Below the pieces are notes generated by a model, which was not told the DNA's origin, made no database searches, and saw only the letters and a list, made by a program, of their open reading frames with translations. Below are positions 32,373-40,560 of a DNA stretch of 64,000 nucleotides, in pieces. Made by a program: the position numbers and the translations under genes. Numbering within the stretch: the stretch's first letter is position 1; each line of letters starts with the position of its first letter. The stretch comes from Micromonospora sp. CP22 (lineage in GTDB: Bacteria > Actinomycetota > Actinomycetes > Mycobacteriales > Micromonosporaceae), in contig NZ_VCJO01000002.1 in NCBI RefSeq assembly GCF_009712475.1, positions 496,001-560,000 on the forward strand, in the 5' to 3' direction.

Positions 32373-33298
32373 CCCGCTGGCTCACCGAGGCGGTGCCACG
32401 CGGTCGGGTCGCCGCGTTCCGCACGCTGGTCTACCTCTTCGTCGCCGCCGACCTGGTCGTCTTCACCCCCTGGGTACGCGACCGCGTCGACGTGCCCGGC
32501 AACCTCTACCAACCACTCTTCATCGGACGCGTCCTGCCGCTGCCCACCCCCACCTCGGCGTGGGTGAGCGTGATCTTCTGGGCCCTGCTGTCGCTGGCCC
32601 TGCTCGCCGCCACCGGACGGGCCCACCGACTGCTCGGCTGGACGGTCTTCGCGCTCTACTTCGAGTGGATGATCATCGCGATGAGCTACGGCAAGGTCGA
32701 CCACGACCGGTTCGCCCTGCTCGTCGCGCTGGCCGTGCTACCCACCGCCGGCCGGGCAAGACACGGTGACCAGACCAGGACCGAAGCGGGCGGCTGGGCC
32801 CTGCGGGTCACCCAGATCTCGGTGATCTGCACCTACTTCCTCGCCGCCTGGGCGAAGTTCCGCTTCGGCGGCCTGGATTGGGCGACCGGCTCGGTACTCG
32901 CCAAGGCGATCATCCGGCGGGGCACCGACCTGGCCGACCTGATCGCGCAGGTCCCTCACCTGCTGCTCGTCGCCCAGTTCGGCATCCTCGCCTTCGAACT
33001 GCTCAGCCCAGTGGTCTTCGTACTGCCCGAGCGCTGGCGGCTCGCCACGGTCGCGTTCTTCTACTCGTTCCACCTGGTGACGATCGCGACCATCACCATC
33101 TCGTTCGCACCACACCTGGTCGCCATGACCAGCTTCCTGCCGCTGGAGAAGGTCCGCCCGGTGGTCGCCCTGCGACGCCTACTGGCCCGCAGGTCGGCGC
33201 GGAGCGACCTCGCCCCGGAGCCACCGGCGGGCGCCCGCACCCCGGCGGACACCCGGGACGGTGACGACACCCCGGCGCCGGACCCGGCACCGTCCTGA
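32369..33298 (+). CDS. HTTM-type (vitamin K carboxylase-like) membrane protein
   Basis: A 309-residue protein with about seven membrane segments and the pattern of the HTTM / vitamin-K-dependent gamma-carboxylase-like family: FRTLVYLFVAADLVVFTPWV near the N-terminus, AAWAKFRFGGLDWATGSVLA in the middle, and WRLATVAFFYSFHLVTIATI near the end. It is translationally coupled to the preceding gene and convergent with a DCC (DUF393) thiol oxidoreductase, a partner often linked to HTTM domains. Substrate unknown. The C-terminal 40 residues are Pro/Asp-rich. Confidence 0.75.
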   Translation: MTRWLTEAVPRGRVAAFRTLVYLFVAADLVVFTPWVRDRVDVPGNLYQPLFIGRVLPLPTPTSAWVSVIFWALLSLALLAATGRAHRLLGWTVFALYFEWMIIAMSYGKVDHDRFALLVALAVLPTAGRARHGDQTRTEAGGWALRVTQISVICTYFLAAWAKFRFGGLDWATGSVLAKAIIRRGTDLADLIAQVPHLLLVAQFGILAFELLSPVVFVLPERWRLATVAFFYSFHLVTIATITISFAPHLVAMTSFLPLEKVRPVVALRRLLARRSARSDLAPEPPAGARTPADTRDGDDTPAPDPAPS

Positions 33299-33369
33299 CC
33301 GGAGGGGGCAGGCCGCCCGGTCGGCGGGCCGGTTCGCCCCGTACCGGGTGTCGCGGCGGATGGCGGTGG

Positions 33370-33768
33370 TCAGCCGCCGGAGGAGCCGTAGAGGCGGTTC
33401 CGGGTCTCCTGGGGCAGTGAGCAGGCGGCCGTGCCGCCGGGCATCCGGTGCCGGTTGCGGGCCACCAGGCGGTAGACCGGCCAGGCGGCGGCGCGTACCG
33501 GCGGGAACCGTAGCCCGGCTCCGGCGATCCGCCACCCCCGGCCACTGCTGGCGAGCAGCGCGGCGATGGCGTCCGGACCGGCGGCCCGGCTGCCGTCGGC
33601 GCCGACCCACTGCACCGCCTCCTCGCACTGCGCCTCGGTCAGCCCGAGCTGGTCGAGGTCGGCGAACTGCCAGGGCACCACCCGGGCGGCGGTCGGGATA
33701 CGACGCTCGATGAACTCCGCGCAGCGGGTGCAGAAGGCGCAGTCCCCGTCGTAGACGAAGGTCGACAT
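33370..33768 (-). CDS. DCC family thiol-disulfide oxidoreductase (DUF393)
   Basis: A 132-residue protein. It begins MSTFVYDGDCAFCTRCAEFI, in which YDGDCAFC is the DxxCxxC motif defining the DUF393/DCC family, and it has a VYRLVARNRHRMPGG segment near the end. ATG at 33768 gives the family N-terminus. It is convergent with the HTTM-type gene. The two families occur fused or adjacent in many bacteria as I recall, suggesting a membrane redox function. Confidence 0.88.
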   Translation of the reverse strand: MSTFVYDGDCAFCTRCAEFIERRIPTAARVVPWQFADLDQLGLTEAQCEEAVQWVGADGSRAAGPDAIAALLASSGRGWRIAGAGLRFPPVRAAAWPVYRLVARNRHRMPGGTAACSLPQETRNRLYGSSGG

Positions 33769-33834
33769 GCCTCCATCCTCCCCCCGCAGCAGGCGATCCA
33801 CACTCGGGTGTCCGGCGAGTCACTTGCACCCGAC

Positions 33835-33850
33835 TAGAACGTGTGTTCGG
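33835..33850. promoter_or_regulatory. LexA-like SOS box upstream of the radical SAM gene
   Basis: TAGAACGTGTGTTCGG at 33835-33850 holds a perfect GAAC-N4-GTTC dyad (33837-33848). Actinobacterial SOS boxes read TCGAAC-N4-GTTCGA, so each half has one mismatch. It ends 9 bases before the ATG at 33860, suggesting repression of a near-leaderless promoter by LexA. Confidence 0.65.
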
Positions 33851-33859
33851 ATACTGGTC

Positions 33860-35920
33860 ATGCGCTGGGAGAACCTCGCCGCTCCCCCGGTCGAGGGAGT
33901 TCCCACCCGGGCAGCGCCAGCGACGCCACCCCTGCCGCTGGCGCTGCCCGAGGCGATCGTCCGCACCTTCGACACCCCCGACTTCGCCGGCATGACCTTC
34001 TACGAGGTGCACGCCAAGTCGATCCTCAACAAGGTCCCCGGCACCTCCCGCGTCCCGTTCGAGTGGACCGTCAACCCGTACCGGGGATGCAGTCACGCAT
34101 GTTCGTACTGCCTGTCCGGGGACACTCCGATCCTGATGGCCGACGGAGGCATCAGAGCGATACGCGATCTGGAGGTGGGCGACCGCATCTATGGGACCGA
34201 ACGGCGGGGTGCCTACCGCCGCTACGTGGTGACCACCGTTCTGGCCAAGTGGTCGACGATGAAGCCGGCCTACCGGCTCACGCTCGAGGACGGCACGACA
34301 TTTGTCGCGAGTGGCGATCACCGCTTCCTGACCGAACGGGGCTGGAAGCACGTCACGGGCGCCATGCACGGCGATGGCCAGCGCCCCTACCTGACCACGA
34401 ACAACCGCCTGATCGGCACAGGGCGATTCGCAGCCGGGCCGAAGGAGAACGACGCCTACCGAAAGGGCTATCTCAGCGGCATGATCCGCGGGGACGGCAA
34501 CCTCGGCACCTACGTCGACCCGTACGGCGTCGTGCACAGGTTCCGGCTCACGCTGGCCGACGAGGAAGCGCTGCATCGCACCCAGCGCTATCTGCGCGCG
34601 TTCGGAGTTGAGACGACACGGTCCTGCTTCACACCGGCCAGTTCACATCGCCGGGCGATGAAAACCATCCGTTCCTCCAGTGAGGCGGACCTGAACGCCA
34701 TCCGGAGGCTCATCGCGTGGCCCGCGCAGCCCGACGACGACTGGTACCGAGGTTTCCTCGCCGGCATCTTCGACGCCGAAGGAAGTTGTAGCCGGGGGAT
34801 CCTCCGGATCTCCAATGCCGACGACGCCATCCTGACCCAGACAGCGGACGCGTTACGTCACTTCGACCTCTCCGCCATACTCGAGGGTTCCGGGCGGGCC
34901 AACCGGGTCCGCACCCTGAGGGTGACGGGTGGCCTCGCGGTACGTCTGCGGTTTTTCCACCTGACCGATCCCGCCATCACCCGCAAACGTTCGATCGAGG
35001 GGGCTGCGGTGAAGTGCCGGGCCAGGCTGCGGGTCACCGAGATCGAATCTCTCGGCCTGGACCTTCCGCTGTGGGACATCACCACGGGCACCGGTGACTT
35101 CATCGCCGACGGGGTGGTGAGCCACAACTGCTTTGCCCGAAATACTCACACCTACCTCGACTTCGACGCGGGGGCGGACTTCGACAGCCGGGTGGTCGTC
35201 AAGGTCAACGCGGGTGAGCTGCTGCGCCGTGAGCTGGCCGCACCGCGCTGGCGCGGCGCGCACGTGGCGATGGGCACGAACGTCGACTGCTACCAGCGGG
35301 CCGAAGGGCGCTACCGGCTCATGCCGCCGATCATCGAGGCGCTGCGCGACTTCGCGAATCCGTTCTCCATCCTGACCAAGGGCACCCTGATCCTGCGTGA
35401 CCTGCCGCTGCTGCGGCAGGCGGCCGAGGCCGCTCGGGTGGGCGTCTCCTTCTCGGTCGGGTTCGTCGACGAGCGACTGTGGCGCTCGGTCGAGCCCGGC
35501 ACGCCGAGCCCACGCCGCCGGCTCGACGCGGTACGCCGGTTCGCCGACGCCGGCTTCGAGGTGGGCGTACTGATGGCGCCGATCCTGCCCGGCCTCTCCG
35601 ACTCGGACGAGTCGATCGAGGCCACCGTGGCGGCGATCGCCGCGGCGGGCGCGGCCAGCGTGACGCCGCTTGCGCTACACCTGCGTCCCGGCGCTCGCGA
35701 GTGGTACGCGCGATGGCTCGGGCGGGAGCACCCCCATCTGGTTCCGCGCTACCGGGAGCTGTTCCGGGCGGGCGCGTACGCGCCGCAGTCCTACCAACGG
35801 GAGCTGACCGCCCGGGTCCGCATCGCCGCCCGCCGTCACGGGCTGATCCGGGCCGAGGCCGGCGAACACCGTGCCGCGCCGCAGCCAGCACCAGCACCGG
35901 AGCAGCTGAGCCTGCTCTGA
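33860..35920 (+). CDS. Intein-containing radical SAM protein, Rv2578c/SplB type
   Basis: A 686-residue precursor. Residues 1-83 and 424-686 form a radical SAM protein related to spore photoproduct lyase and mycobacterial Rv2578c, with GMTFYEVHAKSILNKVPG, then the cluster motif GCSHACSY plus CFARNTHTYLDFD. Residues 84-423 are a 340-residue intein (see 34109-35128). After splicing, the CxxxCxxC that binds the 4Fe-4S cluster is restored in a 346-residue enzyme that would cleave SAM to act on DNA or an unknown substrate. ATG at 33860, about 9 bases after an SOS box. The open frame extends upstream to 33767 without support. Confidence 0.93.
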   Translation: MRWENLAAPPVEGVPTRAAPATPPLPLALPEAIVRTFDTPDFAGMTFYEVHAKSILNKVPGTSRVPFEWTVNPYRGCSHACSYCLSGDTPILMADGGIRAIRDLEVGDRIYGTERRGAYRRYVVTTVLAKWSTMKPAYRLTLEDGTTFVASGDHRFLTERGWKHVTGAMHGDGQRPYLTTNNRLIGTGRFAAGPKENDAYRKGYLSGMIRGDGNLGTYVDPYGVVHRFRLTLADEEALHRTQRYLRAFGVETTRSCFTPASSHRRAMKTIRSSSEADLNAIRRLIAWPAQPDDDWYRGFLAGIFDAEGSCSRGILRISNADDAILTQTADALRHFDLSAILEGSGRANRVRTLRVTGGLAVRLRFFHLTDPAITRKRSIEGAAVKCRARLRVTEIESLGLDLPLWDITTGTGDFIADGVVSHNCFARNTHTYLDFDAGADFDSRVVVKVNAGELLRRELAAPRWRGAHVAMGTNVDCYQRAEGRYRLMPPIIEALRDFANPFSILTKGTLILRDLPLLRQAAEAARVGVSFSVGFVDERLWRSVEPGTPSPRRRLDAVRRFADAGFEVGVLMAPILPGLSDSDESIEATVAAIAAAGAASVTPLALHLRPGAREWYARWLGREHPHLVPRYRELFRAGAYAPQSYQRELTARVRIAARRHGLIRAEAGEHRAAPQPAPAPEQLSLL
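34109..35128 (+). mobile_element. Intein with LAGLIDADG homing endonuclease
   Basis: Coding for residues 84-423 of the radical SAM precursor. It begins with Cys (CLSGDTPILMADGGIRAIRDL, N-terminal splicing block A), has block B-like GTTFVASGDHRFL, two DOD endonuclease motifs (YLSGMIRGDGNL at about 204 and FLAGIFDAEGSC at about 299), and ends VVSHN before Cys+1 of CFARN. The insertion falls between the Tyr and third Cys of the cluster motif. Third-position G/C bias appears weaker in the endonuclease part than in the exteins, consistent with horizontal origin. Confidence 0.95.
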
Positions 35921-36003
35921 ACAGGGCGGGGCGGGGGAGGCTGAGCGTTGTCGAAAGGGTCGATCGGGGGCAGCCTGGACAGCGACGCGGCTACAGTCGT
36001 CGG

Positions 36004-36411
36004 ATGCGTGCCGCCAAGCAGATCCTCGCCGACGCCGCCGTGATCGCCGTCGTCGGTGCGTCCCGCGATCCGTTCAAGGCTGCTCACCGCGTACCGCTGG
36101 AGATGCAGCGGCATGGCTGGCGCATCATTCCGGTCAACCCGACCGCCGACAAACTCTTCGGCGAGCCGGTCTACCGGTCCCTGGCCGACATCCCGCACCC
36201 GGTCGACCTGGTCGACGTGTTCCGGCCGGCCCACGACGCCGTGGAAGTGGTGCGGCAGGCGGTGGCGATCGGTGCCCCGGCGGTGTGGTTGCAGCTCGGC
36301 ATCGTCTCGGCGCAGGCTCGGCAGATCGCCGAGGAGGCCGGGATCGACTACGTCGAGGACCGCTGCCTGATCGTGGAGCGGGCCAGGGCCGGGCTGACCC
36401 GGCGGAGCTGA
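36004..36411 (+). CDS. CoA-binding protein, YccU type
   Basis: A 135-residue Rossmann-fold CoA-binding domain protein with IAVVGASRDPFKAAHRVPLE, IIPVNPTADKLFG and DVFRPAHDAVEVVRQAVAIG followed by WLQLGIVSAQARQIAEEAG. These are the motifs of YccU-like proteins related to the succinyl-CoA synthetase alpha N-terminus. Function unknown. ATG at 36004; the upstream open frame is a shadow of the radical SAM gene. Confidence 0.92.
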   Translation: MRAAKQILADAAVIAVVGASRDPFKAAHRVPLEMQRHGWRIIPVNPTADKLFGEPVYRSLADIPHPVDLVDVFRPAHDAVEVVRQAVAIGAPAVWLQLGIVSAQARQIAEEAGIDYVEDRCLIVERARAGLTRRS

Positions 36412-36453
36412 ATACCAGTCGACCCGGGCGGCGATCAGCGGCATCCTGTGCGG

Positions 36454-36999
36454 ATGCCCACGTCGTGCCAGACCCTCCTCCGGTGGCAGTTCGACCTGAC
36501 CTGGTCGCTGTTCGAGTACCACCTCGAACAGCTCGAACCGGCGGACTTCGGCTGGGCACCGGCCGGGCACCACTGGACCATGCACCGGGATGCCGCGGGT
36601 CGGTGGACGCCGGACTGGGCGGACAGCGAACCCGACCCGGTCCCGGTACCCACGATCGCGTGGCTCACCTGGCACCTCGGGTGGTGGTGGACTGCGGCGA
36701 TCGACCACCTGCGTGGCCGCCCGATCCCGCAGCGGGCGGATGTCGGCTGGCCCGGGCCGGGTGACGAGACCGTGGCGTGGCTGCGCGACCTGCGTACGCG
36801 ATGGCTGGCCGTGCTCGACAACCTGACCGACGGCGATCTCGACGCCGCGGCCACGTTCCCGTGGCCGGCGGAGAGCGGGCACACCGTCCGACACCTGCTG
36901 GGCTGGGTCAACGCCGAGCTGATGAAGAACGTGGCCGAGATCGGTCAGCTCCGGCTGATGCGTACGGCGCAGGCCGTCGGCTCCGGCCCCGAGCGTTAA
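36454..36999 (+). CDS. DinB-superfamily protein
   Basis: A 181-residue four-helix protein with TLLRWQFDLTWSLFEYHLEQL, the WHLGWWW segment and HTVRHLLGWVNAELMKNVAE; the histidines are spaced as in the DinB/YfiT-like metal-binding family, which includes thiol transferases and glutathione- or mycothiol-dependent enzymes. ATG at 36454, or GTG at 36448. The last codons overlap the start of an interspersed repeat. Confidence 0.8.
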   Translation: MPTSCQTLLRWQFDLTWSLFEYHLEQLEPADFGWAPAGHHWTMHRDAAGRWTPDWADSEPDPVPVPTIAWLTWHLGWWWTAAIDHLRGRPIPQRADVGWPGPGDETVAWLRDLRTRWLAVLDNLTDGDLDAAATFPWPAESGHTVRHLLGWVNAELMKNVAEIGQLRLMRTAQAVGSGPER

Positions 37000-37050
37000 T
37001 AGGGGGCCCCTGCTCTACCGGAGGCGTTAATAAGGTGCCCTTCCTTACCG
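36993..37050. repeat. Two copies of a GCGTTAAT-type intergenic repeat
   Basis: Unit 1 (36993-37020) and unit 2 (37024-37050) share GCGTTAATA, a central G-run followed by CCC, and the end TACCG. I recall that GTTAATAAGG-GGCCC units are spread through Micromonospora genomes. Unit 1 begins inside the last codons of the DinB gene and includes its TAA stop. Confidence 0.75.
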
Positions 37051-37051
37051 C

Positions 37052-38248
37052 TCAGAGCTTGTAGTGGCGGAGCAGGCCGCGGGAGATGATCGTCTTCTGG
37101 ATCTCCGAGGTGCCCTCGCCGATGAGCAGGAACGGGGCCTCCCGCATCAGCCGCTCGATCTCGTACTCCTTGGAGTAGCCGTAGCCGCCGTGGATGCGGA
37201 ACGCCTCCTGGACGACCTCGGCGCAGTACTCCGAGGCGAGCAGTTTCGCCATCCCGGCCTCGACGTCGTTGCGCTGCCCGGCATCCTTGAGCCGGGCAGC
37301 GTTGACCATCAGGGCGTGCGCGGCCTCGATCTTCGTACCCATCTCGGCCAGCTTGAAGGCGATGGCCTGGTGCTTCGCGAGCGGCTGGCCGAAGGTCCGG
37401 CGCTGCTGGGCGTAGCCGACGGCCAGTTCGAAGGCCCGGATGGAGATGCCGCAGGCGCGGGCGGCGACGTTGACCCGGCCGACCTCGATGCCGTCCATCA
37501 TCTGGTAGAAGCCCCGGCCCACCTGGTCGGCCCCGCCGAGGACGGCGCTGTCGTCGACGGTGACGCCGTCGAGCACCATCTCGGTGGTCTCGACGCCCTT
37601 GTAGCCCATCTTGTCGATCTTGCCGGGGATGGTCAGGCCCGGAGCGGTCTCGCCGAAGCCGGGTTCCTTCTCCAGCAGGAAGGTGCTCATGTTGCCGTAG
37701 ACCGAGTCGGCGCCGGTCTCGGTCCGCACCAGGGTGGCCACCACCGACGAGTACGCGCCGTTGGTCAGCCACATCTTCTGCCCGTTGATGACGAAGCGGT
37801 CGCCGTCGCGGACGGCCTTCGACTTGATCGCCGAGACGTCGGAGCCGCATTCCGGTTCGGACATCGAGAAGGCGCCGCGCACCTCGCCGGTGGCCATCTT
37901 CGGCAGCAGCCGCGCCCGCTGTTCGGCGGAGCCGTGCTGGGAGATCAGGTACGCCACGATGAAGTGCGTGTTGACGATGCCGGAGATCGACATCCAGCCT
38001 CGGGAGAGTTCCTCCACCACCAGCGCGTAGGTCAGCAGGGACTCGCCGAGACCGCCGTGTTCCTCGGCGATGGTGAGGCCGAACAGGCCCATCTCCTTCA
38101 TCCCGTCGAGGATGTCGGCCGGGTACTCGTCGGCGTGCTCCAGGCGCTGCGCGTGCGGGATGATCTCCTTGTTGACGAACTCCCGGACGGTTTCCAGGAT
38201 CGACCGCTGCTCGTCGGTCAGGCCGGGCGTCTGGGCGAGTCGAGCCAT
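37052..38248 (-). CDS. Acyl-CoA dehydrogenase, possible methylsuccinyl-CoA dehydrogenase
   Basis: A 398-residue dehydrogenase with FSMSEPECGSDVSAIKSKAV, MWLTNGAYSSVVATLVRTE, RRTFGQPLAKHQAIAFKLAE and C-terminal FLLIGEGTSEIQKTII, where the Glu of GEGTSE is the likely catalytic base. It differs from the paired dehydrogenases at 3.7-5.9 kb in being complete alone. Position near MaoC hydratase and CoA-ester lyase genes fits methylsuccinyl-CoA dehydrogenase, but isobutyryl- or short-chain acyl-CoA dehydrogenase is possible. ATG at 38248; a TTAC-N6-GTAA dyad lies 25 bases upstream. Confidence 0.88.
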   Translation of the reverse strand: MARLAQTPGLTDEQRSILETVREFVNKEIIPHAQRLEHADEYPADILDGMKEMGLFGLTIAEEHGGLGESLLTYALVVEELSRGWMSISGIVNTHFIVAYLISQHGSAEQRARLLPKMATGEVRGAFSMSEPECGSDVSAIKSKAVRDGDRFVINGQKMWLTNGAYSSVVATLVRTETGADSVYGNMSTFLLEKEPGFGETAPGLTIPGKIDKMGYKGVETTEMVLDGVTVDDSAVLGGADQVGRGFYQMMDGIEVGRVNVAARACGISIRAFELAVGYAQQRRTFGQPLAKHQAIAFKLAEMGTKIEAAHALMVNAARLKDAGQRNDVEAGMAKLLASEYCAEVVQEAFRIHGGYGYSKEYEIERLMREAPFLLIGEGTSEIQKTIISRGLLRHYKL

Positions 38249-38272
38249 CTCAGCCTCCGGGGAATCGGCACC

Positions 38273-38286
38273 TTACTCATTGGTAA
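38273..38286. promoter_or_regulatory. Candidate operator TTAC-N6-GTAA upstream of acyl-CoA dehydrogenase
   Basis: TTAC at 38273-38276 and GTAA at 38283-38286 form a short dyad in an AT-richer patch 25 bases before the start codon. TetR-family regulators of acyl-CoA metabolism bind dyads of this size, but the match is weak evidence. Confidence 0.3.
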
Positions 38287-38452
38287 CTAAACGCTCGATC
38301 AGTATCGGTCGCCCGGCCGGAGCGGCCAAGGTGACCAGTACCCACAACCGCTGTGAAAAGGTTCACCGCGACGGGTAGCGTCCCGCAATGAGGGCCCGCC
38401 CAACCCGAGCCGGGCGGGCCAGGGAACCGGACGGCGGGACGGAGGAGAGAGC

Positions 38453-38935
38453 GTGGGCCAACCACCGGAACCAGAACAGCCACCGTCGCCCTACGAGCCA
38501 CCCCCGGGCGGAGGGCAGCCGCAGTACGGCCAACCGTACGGACAGCAGCCGGGCGAGCCCGAACAGCCGGCGTACGGGCAGCCGTCGTACGAACACCCGG
38601 GCCAACCGCCGCACGGCCAGCAGTGGGGCCAACAACCGCCGTACGCCCCACAGACCCCCTACGGGCAGTACGGACCGCCCACCGGACAGGGCGGCGGACG
38701 CGGCACCAACGTCCTGGCCGTCCTGTCGCTGGTCTTCGCCTTCGTCTTCGCCCCCGCCGGCATCGCCCTCGGGCACCTGGCCAAGCGGCAGCTGCGCACC
38801 AGCGGCGAGGACGGCGAGCAACTCGCCACCTGGGGCCTGATCCTCAGCTACGTCTTCACCGGCCTCATCCTGCTGGCCTGCTGCGGCTGGCTGGCCCTGG
38901 TGATCTGGGCCGGCTCCGACAGCGCCAACACCTAG
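38453..38935 (+). CDS. DUF4190 membrane protein with Pro/Gln-rich N-terminus
   Basis: A 160-residue protein. Residues 1-80 are a disordered Pro/Gln/Tyr-rich segment with GQPxYGQP-type repeats; the C-terminal half has two membrane helices with NVLAVLSLVFAFVFAPAGIA and the DUF4190 motif GHLAKRQLRTSGEDGEQLA. GTG at 38453. A paralogue is at 39970-40506, on the other side of the SDR gene. Confidence 0.87.
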   Translation: MGQPPEPEQPPSPYEPPPGGGQPQYGQPYGQQPGEPEQPAYGQPSYEHPGQPPHGQQWGQQPPYAPQTPYGQYGPPTGQGGGRGTNVLAVLSLVFAFVFAPAGIALGHLAKRQLRTSGEDGEQLATWGLILSYVFTGLILLACCGWLALVIWAGSDSANT

Positions 38936-38943
38936 CCGGCCGC

Positions 38944-39699
38944 TCAGCGGAACTGCGCCTCCCGGACACTGTTGCCGCCGTCCACCACCAGCATCTGCCC
39001 GGTGATGTACGACGCGGCCGGTGAGCAGAGGAACGTGATCGCGGCGGCGACCTCGTCCGGAGTGCCGGGGCGACCCACCGGCGTACCAAGACCCTGCTTG
39101 ATCTCGGCCACGGTCGACGCCGCGGTGTAGATGGTGCCCGGGGCCACCGCGTTGACCGTCACCCCGTCGGCGATCATCTCCATGGCCAGCGCCCGGGTCA
39201 GGCCCACCACACCGGCCTTGGCCGCCGCGTACGCCGCCTCGGTGGGCAGCGCGTTGACCGGTCCGGCGGTGGCCGCCAGGTTGACGATCCGGCCCCAACC
39301 ACGCTCGGCCATCCCGCCGATGAAGGCCCGGCTGCACAGGAAGGCGGTGGTCAGGTTCCGGTCGATCTCGCCCTGCCACTCGTCGTAGCTGAGCTGAGCG
39401 ACCGGGCGCAGCACCTCCGGGCTGGCCCGGCTGGCCAGGCCGGCGTTGTTGACCAGCACCTCGACATCGCCGAGCTGCTCGGTGACGGCATCGGCCAGGG
39501 CGCCCACCTCGGACTCGTCGGTGAGGTCGGCGACGAAACCGGTCACCCCGAGTTCACCGGCCCGTTCGTGGATGCGCCGGGTCGTCGACACGATCGCCAC
39601 CCGGGCACCCAGGTCGGACAGTCGGCGTGCGGTGGCGTACCCGATGCCGTCCGGGCTGCCCGCCCCCGTCACCAGGGCCACCTTGCCGTCCAGCCGCAT
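38944..39699 (-). CDS. Short-chain dehydrogenase/reductase, FabG-like
   Basis: A 251-residue SDR with [20 protein letters not shown] (NAD(P)-binding), NNAG, the catalytic AYAAAKAG (YxxxK) and [17 protein letters not shown]. It resembles FabG 3-oxoacyl-ACP reductases. ATG at 39699 is chosen, with GTG at 39705 as alternative; the open frame continues 50 codons upstream with poorer support. It is convergent with one DUF4190 gene and divergent from the other. Confidence 0.9.
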   Translation of the reverse strand: MRLDGKVALVTGAGSPDGIGYATARRLSDLGARVAIVSTTRRIHERAGELGVTGFVADLTDESEVGALADAVTEQLGDVEVLVNNAGLASRASPEVLRPVAQLSYDEWQGEIDRNLTTAFLCSRAFIGGMAERGWGRIVNLAATAGPVNALPTEAAYAAAKAGVVGLTRALAMEMIADGVTVNAVAPGTIYTAASTVAEIKQGLGTPVGRPGTPDEVAAAITFLCSPAASYITGQMLVVDGGNSVREAQFR

Positions 39700-39969
39700 C
39701 GTCACCGGTTCCGGCAGTGCCGCCGGCGCGTCCTGCTCTCCGGGCTCCGGTGTCGCGACGGAGCGTGTCCGCCGGACCATGCCGGGCCGGCTGACGTCCC
39801 GTCGTGGTCTGCTGCCGGAACGGTCCGCCGCCCGCGCGTCAATCCCCATGCCGAGATCCTGCCCTCACCGTCGCCGTCGGGCAACGCGCACCCGGTGCCG
39901 GGCGCGTCGCGAAGTGCGGGGCGTGACTACCCTGACGGCGCCACAACCTCACGACGGAGGAGAAGCCCG

Positions 39970-40506
39970 ATGACGCAACCCCCGCCGGCGGGCTGGCCCG
40001 ACCCCGCATCGACAGGCCAGCCGTCCGGCCCGCCCGCCGACCCGACACTGCCGGCCACTCCGCAACCACAGGTCCCATCGCAGCCGTCCGGATACGACCC
40101 GTACCAGCCCAGCGCCGACCCGTACCAGCCCGGTGCCGACCCGTACGCCGGTCTGAAGTCCGATCAGGCTGCCGCCGCGCCGTACCCGCCCGTCGGTTAC
40201 CCGCCCGCCCAGCCGCACGGCTACCCGCCGGTCCCACCCGGATACGGCTACCCGCAGCCGAAGACGAACGCCATGGCGATCGCCGCCCTGGTGCTCGCGC
40301 TGCTCGGGGTCAGCTCGTGCATCACCGCGCCGATCGGCGCCATCATGGGTCATGCGGCCATGCGCCAGATCCGGGAGACCGGTGAGGGCGGCGAGGGCAT
40401 GGCCAAGGCCGCCATCATCGTCGGTTGGATCCTCACCGGCCTGGTCACGCTGGCGATCATTGCCTACGCCATCGCCATCGCCATCGCCATCGGGGCCAAC
40501 AACTGA
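39970..40506 (+). CDS. DUF4190 membrane protein with Pro/Tyr-rich N-terminus
   Basis: A 178-residue protein built like its paralogue at 38453-38935: residues 1-105 are Pro/Gln/Tyr-rich (repeats of DPYQPSA type), then two membrane helices with the DUF4190 motif GHAAMRQIRETGEGGEGMAK. It ends with AIAIAIAIGANN, coded by four exact copies of a GCCATC hexamer (40468-40491). ATG at 39970 with GGAGGAGAA upstream. Confidence 0.87.
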   Translation: MTQPPPAGWPDPASTGQPSGPPADPTLPATPQPQVPSQPSGYDPYQPSADPYQPGADPYAGLKSDQAAAAPYPPVGYPPAQPHGYPPVPPGYGYPQPKTNAMAIAALVLALLGVSSCITAPIGAIMGHAAMRQIRETGEGGEGMAKAAIIVGWILTGLVTLAIIAYAIAIAIAIGANN

Positions 40507-40513
40507 CCCGCGC

Positions 40514-40543
40514 CGCCCGCCCCGATCGAGGTCGGGGCGGGCG
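40514..40543. terminator. Bidirectional terminator hairpin
   Basis: A perfect 12-base inverted repeat (40514-40525 with 40532-40543) around a 6-base loop, between the stops of the convergent DUF4190 and CoA-ester lyase genes. Confidence 0.75.
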
Positions 40544-40560
40544 CGGGAACAGCGGTGGGG

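Noticed and set aside
37000-37060. CRISPR-like direct repeats
   Set aside because: Only two units, adjacent rather than separated by spacers, and no cas genes.
40468-40491. Four GCCATC hexamers as a phase-variation tract
   Set aside because: Hexamer changes keep the frame, so it can only alter tail length of the DUF4190 protein; noted as a simple repeat.
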